The notes beneath the pieces are model-generated. The model was not told the origin of the DNA. It worked only from the letters and a program-made list of their open reading frames with translations, and did not search any database. Shown in pieces: positions 1 through 6,658 of a stretch of DNA of 18,823 bases. Source of the stretch: an uncultured Bacilli bacterium (GTDB taxonomy: Bacteria > Bacillota_I > Bacilli_A > RF39 > UBA660); NCBI GenBank assembly GCA_910583685.1, contig CAJTXY010000023.1:1-18823 (forward strand), given 5' to 3'. The position numbers and the translations under genes were made by a program. Numbering within the stretch: the stretch's first letter is position 1; the number at the start of each line of letters is the position of its first letter.

Positions 1-380
1 CATCTTCTATCATCTATTGCTTAGGCTCACTTTTTTATTTAGTCCTTGACAAGGGATTCATTTTAATATTGTTGCATCCTCTTTTTTCCTTAATAAGAAA
101 AAGGAGTGACTGAAAAGAAACAATAAATACATAAGTATTTGCTTTAAGACTTATATGACTTCATATTATTATGAGACGAGCGAATATTAGTATTATGAAA
201 AGCAAATTAGAATTTGGAAAATTGTTCAAGTTCTATACTATATGTAGTTATAGTTCGAATACGTCCTGAAATATACAACAAAATAAGAAATTGAAAAGAA
301 GGTACTATAAAATTAGTGAGTATACTAAACCAACTTAGTTATATACAATAATTATAAAGAAATTAAGGAGGAATTTATAT
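1..380. other. Gene-free AT-rich leader
   Basis: I see no convincing coding sequence on either strand. A TTGACA hexamer lies at 46-51 but has no -10 box at proper spacing. A short AT-rich imperfect hairpin (CTATACTA / TAGTTATAG) lies at about 232-254. A TATACT at 321-326 could be a -10 for the next gene, but it has no good -35. A strong Shine-Dalgarno AAGGAGG at 365-371 sits 9 bases before the ATG at 381. The first ~120 bases are pyrimidine-rich and may be the 3' flank of a gene outside the window. Confidence 0.5.
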
Positions 381-659
381 ATGAACAAATATTTAATGTT
401 AGGAATAGTAGCATTTTCTTTTATGGCAACAACAGTTTATGCTTTAAATGACAATGATAGTAATGATAATTTTGTAAATGAACCAATAACATACAATCAA
501 AATTGTCCATATCATAACAATAATGAAGATTGCCCTTATTATAATGAACCAGCTGGCAAGCATAATTGCCCAAATGGTAAAAATGGAAGTTGCCAACATA
601 ATTATGGCGGAAATAGAAACGGTTATGGTAGACAGAGTGGATGTCCTCATCATAATTAA
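381..659 (+). CDS. Small secreted Cys/His-rich protein, function unknown
   Basis: I do not recognise a family. Residues 1-21 look like a classical signal peptide: N2-K3, a hydrophobic core, and V-Y-A at 19-21 as a signal peptidase I site. The mature part of ~71 residues is rich in Asn, Gly, Tyr, Cys and His. It has five cysteines (42, 51, 63, 71, 88), four of them followed by Pro (CPYH, CPYY, CPNG, CPHH), and histidines at 45, 61, 73, 90 and 91. The repeated CP[YNH]x units suggest a metal-binding or disulfide-bonded exported polypeptide; that is inference. The start is fixed by AAGGAGG 9 bases upstream. A hairpin plus T-run follows, so it is probably a single-gene transcript. A manganese-type efflux gene lies two genes downstream, which fits but does not prove a metal role. 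Confidence 0.75.
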   Translation: MNKYLMLGIVAFSFMATTVYALNDNDSNDNFVNEPITYNQNCPYHNNNEDCPYYNEPAGKHNCPNGKNGSCQHNYGGNRNGYGRQSGCPHHN

Positions 660-671
660 TTAAGAAAAAAT

Positions 672-704
672 AAAGGAGTAGCAGGTAGTGCTATTTCTTT
701 TTCT
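672..704 (+). terminator. Rho-independent terminator after the Cys/His-rich gene
   Basis: A stem with core TAGCA (679-683) / TGCTA (689-693) and a 5-base loop extends through G-T pairs to G675-C697. It is followed by a T-rich tract from 698. It lies 13 bases after the stop codon. Confidence 0.6.
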
Positions 705-787
705 CTATTACTTTTAATTCTAATACTTTTGTTGACAAACATAGTTCTTGCCCCCCTCAATATAGCAAGAAAATAAATAATCATTAA

Positions 788-816
788 TAGAAAAATAATA
801 TGATCTATGATAAAAT
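788..816 (+). promoter_or_regulatory. Probable promoter of the nuclease-like gene/CDF unit
   Basis: TAGAAA at 788-793 and TAAAAT at 811-816 are separated by 17 bases. A TGn extended -10 lies at 808-810. It sits 22 bases before the ATG at 838. The -35 matches the consensus at 4 of 6 positions. Confidence 0.5.
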
Positions 817-837
817 AATCATCTAAGAGGTGATAAG

Positions 838-1329
838 ATGAATTTTAGTGAATTATCAGATAGTGAACTAATTGAATGCTATGGAAAATGGCTAGAAGAG
901 TTGAAGAAAAGAAAAATTATTAGGACCAATAATGCAATTGGTGATATCGGAGAATTTCTAGCAGTTAACTATTATAATAACCATAGTGGATTACCAAAAA
1001 TGCAATTAGTAATGAGTTCATCTGCCAATATCGATGCAGTTAGCAAAGCTGGAGAACGGTATTCAATTAAAACAACGACAACAAACACGACAGGTGTCTT
1101 TTACGGATTCAACCCGCCAGGAAAAAAAGAAAACCATGAAAGGCCATTTGAATATGTAATTATCGTTCTTTTAAATAAAGATTACTCATTAAAACAAATA
1201 CTAGAATTAGATTATAGTACTTTCCTAAAATTTAAAAAGTGGCAGAGTAGAATGGAAACCTGGTATTTAACAGTTACCAAAAAATTAATAAATGAATCAA
1301 AAATAATTTATGATAAAAATTCCAAATAA
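838..1329 (+). CDS. PD-(D/E)XK nuclease-like protein (possible DUF6998-type)
   Basis: This is a 163-residue soluble protein. The central part resembles the restriction-endonuclease-like (PD-(D/E)XK) fold: a helix with GDIGE (E39), then NIDAV (D66) and ERYSIK (K78) on the following strand. The usual Glu/Gln two residues before the Lys is Ser76, so activity is uncertain. The N-terminal ~30 residues form a charged helix. Conserved-looking NPPG (about 92-95) and a C-terminal helix complete the chain. The start has AGAGGTGAT upstream and an extended -10 promoter. The gene ends 12 bases before the cation-efflux gene, so the two are probably co-transcribed. It could be an orphan restriction-like or DNA-processing enzyme, or a non-catalytic relative. 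No methyltransferase is present nearby. The family assignment is by pattern only. Confidence 0.6.
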   Translation: MNFSELSDSELIECYGKWLEELKKRKIIRTNNAIGDIGEFLAVNYYNNHSGLPKMQLVMSSSANIDAVSKAGERYSIKTTTTNTTGVFYGFNPPGKKENHERPFEYVIIVLLNKDYSLKQILELDYSTFLKFKKWQSRMETWYLTVTKKLINESKIIYDKNSK

Positions 1330-1341
1330 AGTAGTGAGGTA

Positions 1342-2214
1342 ATGATGAAAAAATTTCAAGAAATAAAAAAAGCAAGTATTTTAGGAATGCTTGGAAATAT
1401 TTTTTTACTTATTATAAAAACAATAATAGGCTTCCTAACCAATAGTCAAGCAATGATTGCCGATGCTTTTAATAGTGCAGGAGATATCTTCTCATCCATT
1501 ATGACCTTTATTGGAAATAAAATAGCATCCATTCCAAGTGACGATGATCATAATCTAGGTCACGGAAAGGCAGAGTATATTTATTCAATGCTAATTAGTA
1601 TTACTATGATGTTAATGACTTATCAAGTATTAAAGGGCTCTATATTATCATTATTAAATGGGGAAAAATATCAATTTTCTATTTGGTTAATTGTAGTTTG
1701 TATTATTACAATTGTAGTGAAGTTGAGTCTTTATCTATATACAAATTCTCTATATCAAAAACATCACAACCTATTAATAAAAGCCAATGCAAAAGATCAT
1801 CGTAATGATTGTCTGTTAACAACACTAAATTTAATAGCAACGATTTTTAGCATTTTCGATATTTATTTTATAGATAGTATAGTAGGAATTATAATTGCTC
1901 TATGGATTCTAGTAACGGCAATTGAGATATTTAAAGAGAGCTATGATGTTTTAATGGACAAATCAATAGATCAAGAAACGAAACAAAAAGTATACGAAAT
2001 TATTGAAAGTCATAAAGAAGTAAAAAAAGTTATCCATTTTAACTCAGCACCAGTAGGTTACAAATACCAAATTTCTTTTACAATTTATGTGGATGGAAAT
2101 CTCTCAACCTTTGAAAGTCACGAAATTGCTAATCATCTGGAAAAGGAGATAGACAAAAAAATTCCAGAAGTATACTTAACTGTAATTCATATAAATCCGA
2201 TGGAAGTAGAGTAA
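1342..2214 (+). CDS. Cation diffusion facilitator, probably Mn(II) efflux
   Basis: This is a 290-residue member of the CDF (cation efflux, ZnT/YiiP) family with six predicted membrane segments and a C-terminal cytoplasmic ferredoxin-like domain of ~90 residues. Visible motifs are A40-D41-A42-F43-N44-S45-A46-G47-D48 in TM2, DDDHNLGHGKAEY (67-79) at the TM2-TM3 loop, and D152-H-R-N-D156 in TM5. The transport-site pairs are therefore N44/D48 and D152/D156. Zn-specific members usually have His/Asp pairs; the N/D + D/D arrangement is typical of bacterial manganese exporters such as MntE and MneP/MneS. The Mn assignment is inference from these residues. Two ATG codons stand in tandem (1342, 1345) after a GTGAGGT site. 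A weak terminator overlaps the stop. Confidence 0.88.
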   Translation: MMKKFQEIKKASILGMLGNIFLLIIKTIIGFLTNSQAMIADAFNSAGDIFSSIMTFIGNKIASIPSDDDHNLGHGKAEYIYSMLISITMMLMTYQVLKGSILSLLNGEKYQFSIWLIVVCIITIVVKLSLYLYTNSLYQKHHNLLIKANAKDHRNDCLLTTLNLIATIFSIFDIYFIDSIVGIIIALWILVTAIEIFKESYDVLMDKSIDQETKQKVYEIIESHKEVKKVIHFNSAPVGYKYQISFTIYVDGNLSTFESHEIANHLEKEIDKKIPEVYLTVIHINPMEVE

Positions 2215-2225
2215 TACTTCTTTTT
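2203..2225 (+). terminator. Short terminator at the end of the CDF gene
   Basis: GAAGTA (2203-2208) pairs with TACTTC (2215-2220), followed by five T residues. The TAA stop lies in the 6-base loop. The 6-bp stem makes this a weak terminator, but a new promoter starts right after it. Confidence 0.5.
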
Positions 2226-2226
2226 A

Positions 2227-2255
2227 TTGCGCTTATAATTAGAATATAGTATAAT
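2227..2255 (+). promoter_or_regulatory. Promoter of the P-loop kinase gene
   Basis: TTGCGC (2227-2232), a 17-base spacer and a perfect TATAAT (2250-2255), 26 bases before the ATG at 2282. Confidence 0.65.
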
Positions 2256-2281
2256 AGTGAACGCTTAAGGGGGGAGTTAAT

Positions 2282-2926
2282 ATGAAAGAAAGTATAAGGA
2301 AAATACAATTACATAACATAGAAAAATATCAAGTTCCCTGCCTTATTACAATGACAGGACAAAGTGGTGCTGGGAAAACATTGCTTGCCCAACAACTATC
2401 AAGAGAACTAAAAATATTTTTACTAAGCAATGATTACGTTAGGACATACTATTTACAATGTCAAGAAGTGAAAAATAGAAGGCAAATAGAACGAGAAGTG
2501 TTAAAAATCAACAGTGAAAGATTAGTAAAACTAATGATAAATCGAGCCTCATTTGTACTAGATAGAGATTTTAATCACCAAAGAGAACTCATATTATCTA
2601 ATAAACTTGCAAAAATATGTGGGTATATACCAATTCATATTAAAATTAATTCCTATGACAAAGATAATATAAGAAGAATTCAAAGTAGAAAAGTAAACTA
2701 CCAACATAGGGATTTTACAATTATAGGAGATAACACTGCTTATTCTAGTCCATTTTCAGAGAAACAATATTTTGAAATTACAAAAAGTAAACCTAGGATG
2801 ATAGAAAATTTTCCATTTGATTATGTCCTAAATAATGAAGGAACAGAAGAGCAGTTTGTAGAAAAAGCCTCTCAGATAGCAAAAGAGATAAAACAAGAAA
2901 AATTAGTAAGACAAAAAGTAAGATAA
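2282..2926 (+). CDS. Predicted P-loop kinase (AAA_33/zeta-toxin-like), function unknown
   Basis: This is a 214-residue soluble protein with a Walker A motif GQSGAGKT at residues 26-33. The SNDYVR segment (49-54) resembles the substrate-side D..R motif of small predicted kinases. A Walker B-like strand FVLDRDF lies at about 91-97. A basic segment around RRIQSRKVNYQHRD is the likely lid. The length fits the AAA_33/predicted-kinase group, which phosphorylates small molecules, nucleotides, RNA ends or, in zeta toxins, UDP-sugars; the substrate cannot be told here. The start has a strong GGGGGGAG site. No antitoxin-like gene precedes it, which argues against a toxin-antitoxin pair. A putative lipoprotein gene follows after 39 bases with no separate promoter that I can see. 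Confidence 0.7.
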   Translation: MKESIRKIQLHNIEKYQVPCLITMTGQSGAGKTLLAQQLSRELKIFLLSNDYVRTYYLQCQEVKNRRQIEREVLKINSERLVKLMINRASFVLDRDFNHQRELILSNKLAKICGYIPIHIKINSYDKDNIRRIQSRKVNYQHRDFTIIGDNTAYSSPFSEKQYFEITKSKPRMIENFPFDYVLNNEGTEEQFVEKASQIAKEIKQEKLVRQKVR

Positions 2927-2965
2927 AAATACGTTAGAATAGAGCAAAAAGAAAGCAGGTAAAAA

Positions 2966-4039
2966 ATGAAAAAGGTACAGCTAAAAAGATGGATGTTAGG
3001 AGCCAGTGCTATGATGGTACTAGCAAGTGCAGAAGGGTGTAGCTTGCAAAAGAATAAATGCCAAGAAAATCATTTTGATATGACAACAATAGAAATGATG
3101 AAAGCAAAAGATAATCGTCGTCCATACCTAGAAAGAGGCACTATGATTCCGATGGAAACAGGGGATGTTTGTGTAGAGGAGAAGGATTTAAAAAATGCGA
3201 TACGAGAAAAGTTCTATTCTACACATAGCCTAATAGATGAAGACTGGAAAGATCAAAAACCATCTCATATAGAAACGAATGAATATGCAGTCTTTGACAA
3301 AATAGAACAGGGAATAAATCAAAATGGAAAAATAATTAGTGATGATACTTTAAGAGAAATAGAAGATGATAAAACAACCTTAGATTTCGTTGACTATATT
3401 GTATCATTAGAAGAAACAAAACAAGAAAAAGCTTTTTTCTCCGATGAAGAAATCGCAGAGATGTTTACGATAATTGGTGGCTATTATCAAATAGAAAGTG
3501 AAAAGGACAATGAAAAGTATCAATTTAAAATTTTAGAGGATAACAAGGAACATAAAGAAAGACCCTATGAAGAAGGCACTTTTGAATCAGTAGTTCAAAC
3601 GATAGAAAATGATTCTTTTGAAATAGAAAAAGGAGAAAAGATTATGGCCTCTCCGTTAGGCTCTCTTAGCAATGAGAGAGTATATAGTGTTAATCAATAT
3701 TATAAACTTACTTTCTTTGATGAAAAAAACTCTAGTGATATCAATTTAGTATTAGATCAAACTTGGGAAATAAAAAATAGAGATATTACCCCAGATGCAA
3801 AATATGAATGTAGAAATTATAATGGGAGTTTTAGTCTACAGTATAAAGATGAAAAGCAAAAAGCAGAAATAACAGAAGAGCAATATGATGTATTAGCAGA
3901 AGAAATGGTAAAACCAATGCAAAATAAAAATACGTGGAGTGAGTTCGTAGAGGAAAATAACGAAGTACTAATCGAATACTTTCAATTAGACGATACAATT
4001 TCAGGAGGAAAAAACAAAAATCTTGTACGAAAAAAATAA
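2966..4039 (+). CDS. Putative lipoprotein, function unknown
   Basis: I recognise no domain in this 357-residue protein. Residues 1-24 form a signal peptide with a basic start (KK, KR) and hydrophobic core, ending A22-E23-G24-C25. That fits a lipobox with Cys25 as the lipidated residue, although Glu at -2 and Ala at -3 are unusual. The rest is acidic, charged and predicted surface-exposed, with only a few more cysteines (including 32 and 69). The C-terminal half has alternating strands, suggesting a globular extracellular domain. The ribosome site (AAGCAGG) is modest. It probably shares a transcript with the P-loop kinase gene. No terminator is visible after it; the next gene has its own promoter. 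Confidence 0.6.
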   Translation: MKKVQLKRWMLGASAMMVLASAEGCSLQKNKCQENHFDMTTIEMMKAKDNRRPYLERGTMIPMETGDVCVEEKDLKNAIREKFYSTHSLIDEDWKDQKPSHIETNEYAVFDKIEQGINQNGKIISDDTLREIEDDKTTLDFVDYIVSLEETKQEKAFFSDEEIAEMFTIIGGYYQIESEKDNEKYQFKILEDNKEHKERPYEEGTFESVVQTIENDSFEIEKGEKIMASPLGSLSNERVYSVNQYYKLTFFDEKNSSDINLVLDQTWEIKNRDITPDAKYECRNYNGSFSLQYKDEKQKAEITEEQYDVLAEEMVKPMQNKNTWSEFVEENNEVLIEYFQLDDTISGGKNKNLVRKK

Positions 4040-4069
4040 AGAAGTATATTCAACGAAATCTAATATATA

Positions 4070-4078
4070 TGATATAAT
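4070..4078 (+). promoter_or_regulatory. Extended -10 promoter of the NUDIX gene
   Basis: TGA-TATAAT at 4070-4078 is an extended -10 box. A weak TTCAAC (4049-4054) lies 18 bases upstream of the TATAAT. It sits 20 bases before the ATG, followed by a TAGGAGG ribosome site. Confidence 0.6.
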
Positions 4079-4098
4079 TCCATATAGGAGGAAAGAGT

Positions 4099-4647
4099 AT
4101 GAAAGAAGAACTAATAGATGTATTAGACGAAAATGGCATTAAGACAGGAGAAGTTTTAACACGAAAAGAAGTTCATAAAAGAGGCTTATGGCACCGTATT
4201 ATTGTAGTAGCTATTATAAATAATAAAAATGAAATTTTAATTCAACAGCGAAGTGATAATAAAGACAAAAATCCTGGAAAATGGGACATTTCCGTCACAG
4301 GTCATTTATCTGCAGGACAAGATTCTCTAACTGCTGCAACAAGAGAAATCAGCGAAGAAGTAAGTGTTTCTCTCGGATATAGTGTAGAAGTAAAAGACTT
4401 TAGATTTATGTTTTCGTTTAGAAAAGAAGAAAAAGTCAGTGAAGAGCACTATGATAGACAGTTTTACGATTTCTTCATACTAAGACAAAATGGACTAACA
4501 ACGGATAATTTAAGATTTCAAGCAAGTGAAGTACAATCAATTAAATTTGTTAGCATCAGTGAATTGAATGATATGCGAGAACAAAATATTTTAGTACCAA
4601 GGGATGAGTGCTATGATGAACTTGCCAACTACTTATTTAGAATGTAA
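4099..4647 (+). CDS. NUDIX hydrolase (YfcD/Idi-like)
   Basis: This 182-residue NUDIX protein resembles the group containing isopentenyl-diphosphate isomerase and YfcD, with the N-terminal pattern DVLDENGIKTGE and a following HKRGLWHR. The Nudix box runs from G68 to V90: the core R82-E83-I-S-E86-E87 that binds the catalytic metal is intact. The first Glu of the consensus is Gln74 and the late Gly is Ser89, so the box is slightly degenerate. Such enzymes hydrolyse nucleoside-diphosphate-linked compounds; the substrate is not known. The isomerase role is not excluded but no other isoprenoid gene is nearby. The start has TAGGAGG upstream. The gene stands alone between its own promoter and a perfect bidirectional terminator. 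Confidence 0.85.
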   Translation: MKEELIDVLDENGIKTGEVLTRKEVHKRGLWHRIIVVAIINNKNEILIQQRSDNKDKNPGKWDISVTGHLSAGQDSLTAATREISEEVSVSLGYSVEVKDFRFMFSFRKEEKVSEEHYDRQFYDFFILRQNGLTTDNLRFQASEVQSIKFVSISELNDMREQNILVPRDECYDELANYLFRM

Positions 4648-4648
4648 A

Positions 4649-4685
4649 AAAGAACGTTTCTTTGATAGAAAACGTTCTTTATTTT
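4649..4685. terminator. Bidirectional terminator between NUDIX gene and htpG
   Basis: A perfect 11-bp stem, AAAGAACGTTT (4649-4659) and AAACGTTCTTT (4670-4680), has a 10-base loop and T-runs on both outgoing sides (T-rich 4678-4685 on plus; A-run 4646-4651, read as T on minus). It serves the two convergent genes. The htpG stop codon (4679-4681) is inside the stem edge. Confidence 0.92.
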
Positions 4686-6538
4686 GCCAGAATTTCGCAA
4701 ACTAGATTACTAATTTCTGTTGGATTATCAAGACTCAATCCTTCGATTAATCTTGCCTGAGCATATAAAATTTTAGTATATTGTGCTAACTCTTCTTTAT
4801 TTTCTTCTTGATATAAAGCTTTTAGTTTTTCTGCAATTGGATGAGATTCATTAATCTCCATAATTGTTTGGGCTTTAATTCCTTCCCCATTTGGCATCTC
4901 TTTTAAAGTCTTCTCCATCTCTACCGAAACTTCTCCTTTAGAAGTTAAACATACAGGATGATTTTTAAGCTTATGCGTAAACTGCACTCTCTCTACGTCA
5001 CTGCCCAATGCCTCCTTCATAGATGAAAACATATCTTTGGCTTCATCATTCGCTTTCTTTAAAGATTCCTTTTCTTCTTCACTATCAAGGTCTAGACTCT
5101 CATCCGAAATATTTAAGAAAGAAGTAGAGTTATAATCATTCATACTTTTTAAAACAAATTCATCCATAGAATTAGTAAGATATAAAATCTCATATTTTTC
5201 TTTAACTCTCTCTACTTGTGGAAGTAGATCAATTTTATCAAGAGACTCCCCGCAGGCATAGTAAATCTTATCTTGTCCATCTACCATTCTCTCCCTATAC
5301 TCTTTTAATGTAATATACTTTTTATCGTGTGAAGAGTAGAACAATAATAAATCTTGTAATGTCTCTTTATTCATTCCATAACTACTATAAATTCCATATT
5401 TAAGTTGCATACCAAAGTCATTGTAGAACTTCTCGTACTCATCACGGTCCTCGTCTAACATTACCTCAAGTTCTTTACGAATCTTTGTCTCTAAACTCTT
5501 AGCAATAATACCAAGTTTGTGATTATCTTGCAAGGTCTCCCGAGAAATATTTAAGGAAATATCTTCGCTATCAACAATTCCTTTTACAAAGCTAAAGTGA
5601 TCTGGAAGTAAGTCACTACACTTGTCCATAATAAGAACACCACGAGAATAAAGTTGTAATCCTTTTTCAAAATTTTTGCTATAGTAATCAAAAGGAGCAT
5701 GACTAGGAATAAATAAAAGTGCTTTATAACTAGTAAGTCCTTCTACATCACTTTGAATAATGCGAAGTGGTTTTTCATAATCATAGAATTTATCAATATA
5801 AAAGTCATTATATTCTTCTTCTTTTACCTCTTTTTTCTTTTTATGCCAAATAGGAACCATACTATTTAAAGTTCTATCTTCCTCTACCTCTTTCTCATCT
5901 TCTGTATAAACAGTCATCATACGAATAGGATAGTGAATATAATCAGAATACTTCTTAATTAATCCTTCAAGTTTAAAATCTTCTAAAAACTCGTCATACT
6001 TTTCTTCCTCAGTATTTTCTTTTAAATAAAGAGTAATTGTTGTACCATTCTCATCCTGACTTCCTTCTTTTATAGTATAACCATCTGCCCCAGTAGAAGT
6101 CCAAGTGTAAGCTTTGTCATCATAAACAGAATGACTAGTAACTTCTACTTTATCACTAACCATAAAAGCAGAGTAGAAACCAACACCAAATTGTCCAATA
6201 ATAGACATATTCTTATCATCGCTCATATTTTCTTTAAAAAGCTCAGATCCACTTTTGGCAATCGTACCCAAATTTTCTTCTAGCTCTTCCTTCGTCATAC
6301 CAATTCCGTTATCGATAATAGTAAGAGTTCGTGCTTCTTTATCAGGAATAAGGCGAATCTCTAATTCCTTTTTCTTAATTTTCATTTCCTTGTTGGTTAG
6401 ACTCTCGTAAGAAAGTTTATCAAGAGCATCACTCGCATTAGAAATAAGTTCACGAAGAAAGATTTCCTTGTTTGTATAAATAGAATGAATCATCATATCC
6501 AAAAGCTTTTTAGATTCGGCTCTAAATTGTTTTTTCAT
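4679..6538 (-). CDS. htpG: Chaperone HtpG (Hsp90)
   Basis: This is a full-length 619-residue bacterial Hsp90, an ATP-driven cytosolic dimeric chaperone. The GHKL ATPase motifs are present in order: the N-box E30-LISNASD37, DNGIGM at 76-81 and GQFGVG at 115-120, then GTTITL in the lid-closing region. The middle domain carries the SREVLQ-equivalent region (NISRETLQ), with the catalytic Arg in this loop. The C-terminal dimerisation domain is complete, and there is no MEEVD tail, as expected for bacteria. Upstream, a promoter (-35 TTGACT, -10 TACGAT) is flanked by CIRCE-like half-sites and overlaps a palindrome, so transcription is probably controlled by stress. The ribosome site is weak (AAGAGTTGAT). 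It is transcribed alone. Confidence 0.98.
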   Translation of the reverse strand: MKKQFRAESKKLLDMMIHSIYTNKEIFLRELISNASDALDKLSYESLTNKEMKIKKKELEIRLIPDKEARTLTIIDNGIGMTKEELEENLGTIAKSGSELFKENMSDDKNMSIIGQFGVGFYSAFMVSDKVEVTSHSVYDDKAYTWTSTGADGYTIKEGSQDENGTTITLYLKENTEEEKYDEFLEDFKLEGLIKKYSDYIHYPIRMMTVYTEDEKEVEEDRTLNSMVPIWHKKKKEVKEEEYNDFYIDKFYDYEKPLRIIQSDVEGLTSYKALLFIPSHAPFDYYSKNFEKGLQLYSRGVLIMDKCSDLLPDHFSFVKGIVDSEDISLNISRETLQDNHKLGIIAKSLETKIRKELEVMLDEDRDEYEKFYNDFGMQLKYGIYSSYGMNKETLQDLLLFYSSHDKKYITLKEYRERMVDGQDKIYYACGESLDKIDLLPQVERVKEKYEILYLTNSMDEFVLKSMNDYNSTSFLNISDESLDLDSEEEKESLKKANDEAKDMFSSMKEALGSDVERVQFTHKLKNHPVCLTSKGEVSVEMEKTLKEMPNGEGIKAQTIMEINESHPIAEKLKALYQEENKEELAQYTKILYAQARLIEGLSLDNPTEISNLVCEILAK

Positions 6539-6564
6539 ATATTAATCAACTCTTTTCTTAAAAT

Positions 6565-6586
6565 TTTGTTAGTAAATGCTAACAAA
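6565..6586. promoter_or_regulatory. Palindrome at the htpG transcription start (operator candidate)
   Basis: Perfect 8-bp arms TTTGTTAG (6565-6572) and CTAACAAA (6579-6586) flank a 6-base centre. The predicted start point is near 6583, so only part would be transcribed. It therefore looks like a DNA operator rather than an RNA hairpin. Confidence 0.55.
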
Positions 6587-6589
6587 TTT

Positions 6590-6618
6590 ATCGTAGCACT
6601 GCTTTTAGCAAAAGTCAA
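6590..6618 (-). promoter_or_regulatory. htpG promoter
   Basis: Read on the minus strand: TTGACT (6613-6618), a 17-base spacer and TACGAT (6590-6595). TAGCACT/AGTGCTA half-sites lie at 6594-6600 (over the -10) and 6624-6630 (upstream of the -35), 23 bases apart. Confidence 0.75.
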
Positions 6619-6629
6619 GCAAGAGTGCT

Positions 6630-6653
6630 AAAAAAGAAAGGCCTTTCCTTTCT
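6630..6653 (-). terminator. Terminator of the MMPL/partner operon
   Basis: On the minus strand AGAAAGG pairs with CCTTTCT across a 5-base loop (6635-6653), followed by a T-run (6630-6635). It lies just after the stop at 6659 and before the htpG promoter. Confidence 0.8.
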
Positions 6654-6658
6654 GTTTA

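Noticed and set aside
444..653. 69-codon hydrophobic open frame on the minus strand
   Set aside because: Shadow of the Cys/His-rich gene; Ile-rich because of AT-rich antisense codons.
732..766. TTGACA (732-737) as promoter of the nuclease-like gene
   Set aside because: The nearest -10-like sequences are 20 or more bases away; the extended -10 at 811 is better placed.
2282..2926. Zeta-type toxin of a toxin-antitoxin pair
   Set aside because: No small antitoxin gene next to it, and the partner is a lipoprotein-like gene.
6594..6630. Classical CIRCE element
   Set aside because: The half-sites are 23 bases apart instead of 9 and one is imperfect; reported only as CIRCE-like.
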